Positions 1 through 5,392 of a DNA stretch of 13,331 nucleotides are shown piece after piece. The position numbers and the translations under genes were made by a program. The notes under the pieces were generated by a model, which did no database searches, was not told where the DNA came from, and saw nothing but the letters and a program-made list of their open reading frames with translations. Origin of the DNA: CBHWET01 sp966112985. GTDB taxonomy: Bacteria; Verrucomicrobiota; Verrucomicrobiia; Limisphaerales; JACDHS01. Location: the NCBI GenBank assembly GCA_966112985.1, contig CBHWET010000111.1, positions 1-13,331 on the forward strand, in the 5' to 3' direction. Position 1 is the first letter of the stretch; each line of letters opens with the position of its first letter.

Positions 1-243
1 CAATCTGAAACGGTTCGCCGGCGTTCCGAGTTTGGTGAGTTGCAGAAATTGTTCGGCCGCGTGGAAGAGCAGAGACAGTTGGAAAGACAACTGGAAGCAT
101 GTCGTAACAGTAAAGTCCCTTGGATATTGCAACCCGACGCCTGGAAAATTCGGAAAGACCGCAGGGCCATTAAGCAAGAAATCGACTCGCTCCGAATGAA
201 ATTAAAGGATTTCATTCTCATCGATCTTGTTCCAACTGGGTGA
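1..243 (+). CDS. C-terminal end of an unidentified protein (5' truncated by window)
   Basis: The frame is open from the first base and ends at TGA 241-243, leaving 80 visible residues. The stretch is rich in Glu, Gln, Arg and Lys and looks like an amphipathic helix or coiled coil (for example VEEQRQLERQLEA and RRAIKQEIDSLRMKLKDF), interrupted by a short WILQPDAW segment. There is no membrane segment and no recognisable catalytic motif, so the family cannot be named from this tail. The next gene, a glycosyltransferase, begins within 20 bases, so both are probably in one transcript. It could be the C-terminus of another glycan-biosynthesis enzyme, but that is only an inference from position. 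Confidence 0.6.
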   Translation, partial: QSETVRRRSEFGELQKLFGRVEEQRQLERQLEACRNSKVPWILQPDAWKIRKDRRAIKQEIDSLRMKLKDFILIDLVPTG

Positions 244-260
244 CCGGGAACTGGAGTAAT

Positions 261-1136
261 ATGGCAAACCAACTGCCCACCATTTCAATCGTTACGCCAT
301 CCTTTAACCAGGCGGCGTTCCTTGCTGAAACGATTGAGTCGGTGCTGAGCCAGAACTATCCGAAGCTTGAATACGTCATTATCGATGGCGGGTCGACAGA
401 CGGGAGCGTCGAGATCATCCGGAAATATGAAAAGCATCTCTCCTATTGGGTGAGCGAACCTGACAAGGGCCAATACGACGCGGTGAATAAAGGATTCGCG
501 CGCACTAGAGGCGACGTGATGGGCTGGATTAATTCCGATGATAAACACACTCCGTGGACGTTGCGTGTCGTGGGAGAAATCTTCGCTGAATGTCAAAATG
601 TCGAATGGTTGACGACGAATTTTCCGCTGTTTGGAAACGAGCAGGGGACAGCGACGGCTTGCGCTCAGCTGCACGGATTCAATCGCAACGCATTTTTCCG
701 TGGTGCGAATCTTCCCGGCGGTGATTGGCACAGTGACTCGTTCATTCAACAGGAATCCACTTTCTGGCGGCGAGCGCTGTGGGATAAAGCCGGTGCAAAG
801 ATCGATAGTAACTTGAAACTGGCCGGTGACTTCGAACTTTGGGCGCGGTTCTTTTCACAAAACGCCGAACTGTTTGGCGTCGACGTCCCGCTCTCTTGTT
901 TCAGGCATCAAAAGACACAACGATCCGCCACACAATTTAAGGAATACGTCAACGAAGCCACTGACGTTCTAAAAAAATATGGCGGACGTCCATATACGAA
1001 GTGGGAGTCATATATCCTGTCCCGATTCGCAATGTTCTCACGACATTTCCAAAAGCGTTATGTCCGAAAACTCGGCGGTGGTGCGCCACTTCCGAAAGTG
1101 GTGAATTTCCAGGGCGGCGGCTGGTCAACGAAATAA
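261..1136 (+). CDS. Family 2 glycosyltransferase (GT-A fold, WcaA-like)
   Basis: Inverting-type glycosyltransferase expected to move a sugar from a nucleotide-sugar donor to a growing surface glycan at the cytoplasmic face of the inner membrane. With the ATG at 261 it has 291 residues. The N-terminal nucleotide-binding strand reads SIVTPSFNQ (9-17), followed by the typical IIDGGSTDGS (40-49), SEPDKGQYDAVNKG (65-78) and the metal-binding DXD-type motif NSDD (91-94). QQESTFWRR and LAGDFELWARF further on fit the acceptor and catalytic-base region. No membrane segment is seen. An in-frame GTG at 240 overlaps the previous stop (GTGA) and would allow translational coupling, but ATG 261 is preferred because GGAG lies at 253-256 and homology-like sequence begins just after it. 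Donor and acceptor cannot be predicted. The ABC exporter follows after 62 bases, supporting a role in envelope glycan assembly. Confidence 0.9.
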   Translation: MANQLPTISIVTPSFNQAAFLAETIESVLSQNYPKLEYVIIDGGSTDGSVEIIRKYEKHLSYWVSEPDKGQYDAVNKGFARTRGDVMGWINSDDKHTPWTLRVVGEIFAECQNVEWLTTNFPLFGNEQGTATACAQLHGFNRNAFFRGANLPGGDWHSDSFIQQESTFWRRALWDKAGAKIDSNLKLAGDFELWARFFSQNAELFGVDVPLSCFRHQKTQRSATQFKEYVNEATDVLKKYGGRPYTKWESYILSRFAMFSRHFQKRYVRKLGGGAPLPKVVNFQGGGWSTK

Positions 1137-1198
1137 CCTTCGCTCCACGGAAAAAACATCTGACAAAACTGCATCGCATTCGCATACTGCCGCTGTAG

Positions 1199-3250
1199 AT
1201 GATTCGTTTTCTGCGTAAGATCTGGTCGCTCCTCCTGCCCTACAAAGGCCGGTTGGCGCTCGGAATCCTCTGTGGGTTACTCGGCGGTTTGGGAAATCCT
1301 CTGCTGATGATGGCGGTGAAGATTTCCATGGAGGTTGTGTTCCCCGGTTCTGGGACATCGAAGCCATTCGTTGAAATTCCGGCCGCTCAAATTTCCTCCA
1401 ACCAGGTTTCGCCTGCACTCACGATTGTTCCCGAAGCACCGCGTATGACGGTTGAACCGGCCTCGCCTCCGATCACGAATTGGCCGGGCAACACGTGGAG
1501 TGCTACCAACAATCTGACGGTCACTCTCGACAATGGAGCGAACACGGTCACCAGCCGATTTCTGCTGACGGCCGAAGCTGCCGACGCGCCGGTTAAATTC
1601 ACGAATCCTTTCAGTGCGATTGTTGCAGGGGCCAAGGCGTATTCGGGTCAGTTTCACGATTGGCTGCGTGAGATTGGACTGCGCCACGATCGAAAGATGA
1701 TTCTCATGATCGTGATGAGCATTCCGTTGGCAATGCTTCTCCGCGTTCTGTTCACCTATTTAAATACCTATTTCATGACGTGGGTGTCCGTTCGCGTCAC
1801 CAGCGATCTGCGCACGCGGTTGTTTGCTCATGTCATCGATCAGCCGATCAGTTTCTTCAATAAATTCAGCACGCCGGAGTTGATGACCATTATCAATCGC
1901 GTGCCCACCCTGCAGGGCATTATCGGTGAGTCACTCGTGACGTTGATTATCCAGCCTGTGACCATACTCGGTTTGCTCGTTCTCCTGCTCACGCAACACC
2001 GTGACCTGACGCTCGTCGCGATGCTCATTTTTCCTGTGTGCGTCGGGACCGCTGTTTACTTTGGAAGAAAAACACGGAAGACCGCAGCAAAGAATAGCCA
2101 GACGGCCATCGGGTTGAACCAGCAGATGCATGAGACATTCACAGCGGTGCGCGTAGTGAAAGCATACAACCTTGAAGGACTTGTTCTCGAACGCTTCAAG
2201 GCCGCTTCGAAAACAGCTGTTGGGTTGTTGATGCGGCTCGTGCGGGCGCAGGAACTGCCGGGCCCGGTCATCGAATTTGCCGGCGCAACGGGCATTGCAC
2301 TTTTTTTCATGTTCATCGCAACCAAGTCCGGCAAAAAGCCGAGCGCCGCTGATTTCACAGAATTCGTCGGTTGTATTTTTCTGATGTATGCGCCGATTAA
2401 GTCACTGGTTCGACTGAACGCGCAATTGGAGCAGGCTCGAACATTGAGTGAACCGATGTTCGACATCATGGGAACGCAGACCACGATTACTGAACCATCT
2501 AATCCGAAGCCGTTGAAAGCAAACGGTTCGGAGATTCATTTCGATAACGTGACATTCAGTTACGCCGACAAACCTGTTCTCAAAAACATTCAGTTGAAAG
2601 TTAAGCCTGGGCAGCTCATCGCGCTCGTCGGACGAAGCGGTTCTGGCAAAACAACACTGACGCATCTGTTGCTCCGATTCTATGATCCGCAATCCGGGAG
2701 CATTCGGATCGGTGGCACGGATATTCGCGACGTGCGTTCGAACGATCTGCGTGATCAGATTGCGGTGGTAACGCAGCAGACGATTCTTTTTAACGACACG
2801 ATTCGCAGGAACATTGAACTGGGGCGCCCCGGTGCCTCCGAGGCAGAAATTATTGCTGCGGCGAAACACGCCTACGCTCATGACTTCATCATGGAGAAAG
2901 AGGGCGGCTATGACTTCGTTGTTGGCGAAAAAGGAGCGCGTCTTTCCGGCGGCCAACAACAACGGCTCGCCATTGCCCGCGCGATTCTGCGCAATGCGCC
3001 CATTCTCATTCTCGACGAAGCGACGAGTTCGTTGGACACAGAATCCGAACGCGCCGTGCAAACTGCGCTGGACGAACTGATGAAAGAAAAGACCACCTTC
3101 TGCGTTGCTCACCGTCTCTCGACCATTCTGCACGCGGATGTCATTGTGGTGATGCAGGATGGTGTGATTGTGGAAACGGGAACACACCAGGAACTTCTAA
3201 AGCGCGGCGGCGTTTATCAGATGCTCTACAACCTGCAGTTCCGGGAGTAA
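1199..3250 (+). CDS. MsbA-type ABC exporter, fused membrane and ATPase domains
   Basis: A 683-residue half-transporter expected to dimerise in the inner membrane and use ATP to flip or export a lipid, lipid-linked glycan or other hydrophobic substrate. The N-terminal membrane domain starts with a segment at about 17-40; a second begins near 166, and the remaining type-IV exporter helices run to about 420. The ATPase domain has Walker A GRSGSGKT (478-485), signature LSGGQ (582-586), Walker B ILILDE (602-607) and the H-loop His638, so it looks active. The oddity is the first external loop: about 115 residues (50-165), rich in Pro, Thr, Ser, Ala and Asn, replace the short loop usual in MsbA. The frame is uninterrupted, so this is an insertion and not a frameshift. 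MsbA-like proteins are usually near 580-600 residues, and the insert accounts for the extra length. No clear Shine-Dalgarno precedes the ATG. It lies 62 bases behind the glycosyltransferase, probably in the same operon. Confidence 0.92.
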   Translation: MIRFLRKIWSLLLPYKGRLALGILCGLLGGLGNPLLMMAVKISMEVVFPGSGTSKPFVEIPAAQISSNQVSPALTIVPEAPRMTVEPASPPITNWPGNTWSATNNLTVTLDNGANTVTSRFLLTAEAADAPVKFTNPFSAIVAGAKAYSGQFHDWLREIGLRHDRKMILMIVMSIPLAMLLRVLFTYLNTYFMTWVSVRVTSDLRTRLFAHVIDQPISFFNKFSTPELMTIINRVPTLQGIIGESLVTLIIQPVTILGLLVLLLTQHRDLTLVAMLIFPVCVGTAVYFGRKTRKTAAKNSQTAIGLNQQMHETFTAVRVVKAYNLEGLVLERFKAASKTAVGLLMRLVRAQELPGPVIEFAGATGIALFFMFIATKSGKKPSAADFTEFVGCIFLMYAPIKSLVRLNAQLEQARTLSEPMFDIMGTQTTITEPSNPKPLKANGSEIHFDNVTFSYADKPVLKNIQLKVKPGQLIALVGRSGSGKTTLTHLLLRFYDPQSGSIRIGGTDIRDVRSNDLRDQIAVVTQQTILFNDTIRRNIELGRPGASEAEIIAAAKHAYAHDFIMEKEGGYDFVVGEKGARLSGGQQQRLAIARAILRNAPILILDEATSSLDTESERAVQTALDELMKEKTTFCVAHRLSTILHADVIVVMQDGVIVETGTHQELLKRGGVYQMLYNLQFRE

Positions 3251-3521
3251 TGGCGAGTTGTTTGGTTTAGAACAAAGATAACCGATAGCGGAGACCTCAA
3301 CCTAACCCTCTCCTTCCCAGGAGAGGGAATACCGAGAGGCCACTTTCTCTTTCGCGGCGTTCGTCGGGCAATCCCGTCGCTGAATTAATCAGCAAAACCC
3401 AGACTCTGTAAGCGGGTCGTGAGCTGCATATTCGCGCGCCTCGTGGCTGTTAAACTCGGCGGCTACGCTGCAAATGCCTTGGGGTGAGCAATTTCGGTGG
3501 CGAATTTGGGAGTAAAAATGC
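3251..3521. other. Intergenic stretch between the ABC exporter and the tandem array
   Basis: No convincing gene is seen here. The stretch holds one perfect hairpin (3306-3327, listed separately). From about 3483 there is sequence related to the adjoining repeat array: TTGGGAGTAAAAATG at 3506-3520 is the reverse complement of the AT-rich half of the repeat unit, so the left edge of the array carries an inverted half-unit. The rest, 3331-3480, shows no recognisable motif. Confidence 0.6.
3306..3327. repeat. Perfect 9-bp hairpin, terminator-like or REP-like
   Basis: CCCTCTCCT (3306-3314) and AGGAGAGGG (3319-3327) are perfectly complementary around the 4-base loop TCCC. The hairpin begins 55 bases after the stop of the ABC exporter. 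No T tract follows on either strand, so it is not a standard intrinsic terminator. It could still protect the 3' end of the transcript, or be a dispersed intergenic palindrome; CCCTCTCC/GGAGAGGG palindromes recur between genes in many bacterial genomes. Confidence 0.5.
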
Positions 3522-3555
3522 CCACCGCGCGGCGCGCAACGTCCATTTTTGCTCT
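3509..3555. repeat. Inverted repeat at the left boundary of the array
   Basis: GGAGTAAAAATG (3509-3520) pairs with CATTTTTGCTCT (3544-3555) over 12 positions, ten Watson-Crick and two G-T. It encloses the GC-rich half of the first array unit, which itself can fold. The left arm is an inverted copy of the AT-rich half of the repeat, so the outermost edge of the array has opposite orientation to the rest. Confidence 0.6.
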
Positions 3556-4061
3556 AGAAACGTGCATTGTGCGCGTCGCGGTGGTGAGTTTTACTCTAAA
3601 ATGGTCACCGCGGGTTTCGCGGCGGTCGGTTTGATTCCCAAAACGTTCAGTGCGCGCGGTGCAGCACCCGTTTTGGGTCCCAAAATTTCCATTGTTCGAA
3701 AAAAATGACCGTTTTCGGTCTCAGATGATCACTGCGCGGCGCGCAATGGACAATTTTACTCCCAAAACCACCACTGCGCGGCGTGCAGTGATGATTTTAA
3801 TTCCCAAAGCGACCGCCGCAACGTCGCGCCGGAGAATTTTGGTCCCGAGATCACCATTGCGCGCCGTGCGATGGAGAATTTTACTCCCCAGACGACCACT
3901 GCGCGTGACGCAACGCCCATTTTAGTCCCGAAACCGCCACTGCGTGGCGCACAATGGAGAGTTTTACTTCCCAAGCCGCCACTGCGCGGCGCCCAACGTC
4001 CATTTTTACTCTCAAAATCACGACCGCGCCCGGTGCAATGAAGAATTTGAGTCGACCTTGG
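3522..4061. repeat. Tandem array of 13 degenerate 41/42-bp units
   Basis: Thirteen head-to-tail units start at 3522, 3563, 3605, 3647, 3688, 3729, 3771, 3813, 3854, 3896, 3937, 3979 and 4021. Six are 41 bp and seven 42 bp, a mean of 41.5. Each has a GC-rich half close to CCACTGCGC-GGC-GCGCAATGG, a near-palindrome, and an AT-rich half close to AGAATTTTACTCCCAAAA. A second version of the unit has CAACGTCCATTTTTACTC at the junction (3522, 3979 and, more weakly, 3896). The unit at 3688 is the most diverged. Units differ at many positions throughout, with no invariant repeat alternating with unique spacers, so this is not a CRISPR array. The mix of 41- and 42-bp units breaks every reading frame, which argues against a repetitive protein. 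It sits between two convergent genes. Function is unknown; a structured RNA, a protein-binding array or a decayed mobile repeat are all possible. Confidence 0.9.
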
Positions 4062-4109
4062 CGCGGTGTTGCAGATCAGTCTGAGTTTTTGAAGTTTAAT
4101 TCCGTAAGA

Positions 4110-4247
4110 ATGGCGCGGCCGTCGACCGTAGAAATTTATGGAGACCGCGTGCGTCTCGGAATTGCGACAGACGGAATGCCTGAACCCCGCAGTTTGGACC
4201 GCTACTACGGACAGGTCGAAGAATTTGTGGCCAACGATCTTGCCTAA
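4110..4247 (+). CDS. Possible small protein of 45 residues, unidentified
   Basis: An ORF from ATG 4110 to TAA 4245-4247 begins 49 bases after the tandem array. Its product, with segments such as TVEIYGDRVRLGIATDG and RYYGQVEEFVANDLA, has a balanced amino-acid mix and ordinary codon use, unlike the Arg-rich low-complexity translations of the array next door. The GDRVRLGI segment faintly recalls the beta-strand pattern of CsrA-type proteins, but the match is too short to assign anything. No Shine-Dalgarno is evident. The frame is open further upstream (ATG at 4038), but that extension would run into the array. Its stop overlaps the stop of the opposing response regulator by four bases. It may be a genuine small protein or the remnant of a larger gene cut by the repeats. 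Confidence 0.35.
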   Translation: MARPSTVEIYGDRVRLGIATDGMPEPRSLDRYYGQVEEFVANDLA

Positions 4248-4939
4248 GCGGCGGCTGGTTCAAGCGCTGTCACCATTTCGCCTTTGCCGTTTTGGACCCA
4301 GCTCATGGCGTAATAGAGCAGCTCGGAAGCATTCTTCAGCTTCAACTTTTCCTTCAAGTTGCTGCAATGCGCTTCCACCGTCTTGATGCTCAGATGAAGA
4401 TGCTCCGCGACTTCGCGCGTGCGCAAGCCACTGCCAATCAACGTCAGGACCTCGAGTTCGCGATCGCTCAACGAATCAATTGGCGACGTGATCTTCGGGC
4501 CGCCTGTGGCGAAGCGACTGAGCAATTGGCTGGAAAGTTTTGCACTTAGATACACGTCGCCGCTTAGCACCTTGCGAATCGCCGTCATGAATGTATCGAC
4601 GACAACCTCTTTCATCAGGTAACCGGATGCGCCGGCTTTTAATGCGCGTGGTGCAAAGACGAGTTCGTCATGCATCGAGATGATAAGTACTTTCGTCTGA
4701 GGAAATTGCGCCATGATATCCTTGAGCACGTTTAATCCGCTGGCTTGTTTCAGCGACAGATCGAGCGTGACCAGGTCTGGCTTGGTGGCGGCGATAACCT
4801 GGAGAGCTTTATGAGGTTCATCTGCTTCGCCACAGATGCAAATATCGGCTTCTTCTTGCAACAGTGCACGTACTCCCTGACGAAAAACGGGATGATCATC
4901 AACTACAACGATCCGGGCAGGAGCGGACTTTTTCGCCAT
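4244..4939 (-). CDS. NarL/FixJ-family response regulator with LuxR-type HTH
   Basis: A 231-residue DNA-binding response regulator of a two-component system. The receiver domain (about 9-125) has the acidic pair Asp14-Asp15, the phospho-acceptor Asp60 in TLDLSLK, Ser88 in IISMHD and the conserved Lys110 in GYLMKE, so phosphorylation should be possible. A linker leads to a LuxR/GerE helix-turn-helix at about 157-215: LSDRELEVL, then the recognition-helix region LSIKTVEAHCSNL (183-195) and a final helix KLKLKNASELLYY. The length is normal for the family. ATG 4937-4939 is the only sensible start; on the coding strand AGGAAGG lies 12 bases ahead, a loose Shine-Dalgarno. No histidine kinase is adjacent, so the signal and the target genes are unknown. 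It is divergent from the large secreted protein across 453 bp and convergent with the possible small ORF. Confidence 0.95.
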   Translation of the reverse strand: MAKKSAPARIVVVDDHPVFRQGVRALLQEEADICICGEADEPHKALQVIAATKPDLVTLDLSLKQASGLNVLKDIMAQFPQTKVLIISMHDELVFAPRALKAGASGYLMKEVVVDTFMTAIRKVLSGDVYLSAKLSSQLLSRFATGGPKITSPIDSLSDRELEVLTLIGSGLRTREVAEHLHLSIKTVEAHCSNLKEKLKLKNASELLYYAMSWVQNGKGEMVTALEPAAA

Positions 4940-5118
4940 ATGTGCAGCGGGCCTTCCTAAATTAATTGTTTGTTGTGTTCCAGCAACGCGTCAGTGCGCC
5001 GCTGTTTTGCAGTCTTGCGAAGTGCTATTTAAGCAATCGGCTCGCCAGTGAATGCCGAGCCGGCAAAAACGCTGAAAAATAAGGCGAAATTTGTCTCAAA
5101 ATGGGATTCTCGAAATTT

Positions 5119-5138
5119 AGAATTCTATATCGAATTCT
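5119..5138. promoter_or_regulatory. Possible operator: AGAATTC-N6-GAATTCT inverted repeat
   Basis: AGAATTC (5119-5125) and GAATTCT (5132-5138) form a perfect 7-bp inverted repeat with a 6-base spacer, so the two half-sites lie 13 bp apart centre to centre. It lies in the divergent intergenic region, 181 bases from the response-regulator start and 255 bases before the start at 5393. NarL/FixJ-type regulators often bind short inverted repeats, but no known consensus is matched here. It may be chance symmetry in AT-rich DNA. Confidence 0.25.
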
Positions 5139-5249
5139 CACGCTGGTTCCCGTCCCTAAAAACAGCGGTGTTATCATCCTTCAATTGGTGAAGCTCTGTC
5201 TTGGCGTTCATATGTTGTGCATGTTGACGGCATCATTTCCTTATTTCGG

Positions 5250-5283
5250 CCCCCTTGAACCTGATTTCGTCAGAGAACGGGGG
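5250..5283 (+). promoter_or_regulatory. Two-part stem-loop ahead of the large secreted protein
   Basis: CCCCC (5250-5254) pairs with GGGGG (5279-5283), extendable by TT/AA beyond a bulged C. An inner CTGA/TCAG stem (5261-5264 with 5270-5273) closes a TTTCG loop. On the + strand this would lie 110-143 bases ahead of ATG 5393, within a possible untranslated leader. It matches no riboswitch class that I can recognise. Confidence 0.3.
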
Positions 5284-5313
5284 TTTGCTCACGACTGTGT
5301 CAGGGATTAGATG

Positions 5314-5332
5314 ATTTTCCTTTACGGAAAAT
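5314..5332 (+). repeat. Perfect 7-bp inverted repeat in the leader
   Basis: ATTTTCC (5314-5320) and GGAAAAT (5326-5332) are perfectly complementary around TTTAC. It lies directly before the in-frame TTG at 5333 and 60 bases before the preferred ATG at 5393. It could be a leader hairpin or an operator; the sequence alone does not decide. Confidence 0.3.
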
Positions 5333-5392
5333 TTGGATGCAGATAAACTCGGCCTGCGGCGGTTTTTGGTTATCACGCGGCGTCTCAATTAT

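Larger units (their letters stand above)
4940..5392. other. Divergent intergenic region with several inverted repeats
   Basis: This 453-bp stretch separates the response regulator (leftward) from the large secreted protein (rightward) and should hold both promoters. No strong -35/-10 pair stands out. It contains inverted repeats at 5038-5062, 5119-5138, 5250-5283 and 5314-5332, the last three listed separately. At 5038-5062 CGGCTCG and CGAGCCG flank an 11-base loop without a following T tract. The 69-codon ORF at 5101-5310 is not supported. The density of symmetric elements suggests regulatory DNA or a structured leader. Confidence 0.5.

Noticed and set aside
2402..3187. 261-codon ORF antisense to the ATPase domain of the ABC exporter
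   Set aside because: It is a shadow of a strongly conserved coding frame with intact Walker and signature motifs, and its translation is His/Arg/Asn-rich without recognisable features.
3484..3974. Reading frames of 72-91 codons inside the repeat array on both strands
   Set aside because: They are Arg/Pro-rich low-complexity translations of the repeat. The mixture of 41- and 42-bp units shifts the frame repeatedly, so no frame is kept across the array.
3522..4061. CRISPR array
   Set aside because: Unit length is constant at 41/42 bp, but every position varies between units. There is no invariant repeat alternating with unique spacers, and no cas gene is nearby.
5038..5062. Intrinsic terminator at the CGGCTCG/CGAGCCG hairpin
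   Set aside because: No T tract follows on the + strand, and on the - strand the T run would precede the stem. It also lies upstream of both divergent genes.
5101..5310. 69-codon ORF in the divergent intergenic region
   Set aside because: No Shine-Dalgarno, no recognisable motif, unusual composition, and it runs through two inverted repeats. It looks like a chance opening.
5333..5392. TTG at 5333 as the start of the large secreted protein
   Set aside because: It would put 20 mostly polar and basic residues before the signal peptide. ATG 5393 begins directly at the hydrophobic signal sequence. The upstream start cannot be fully excluded.
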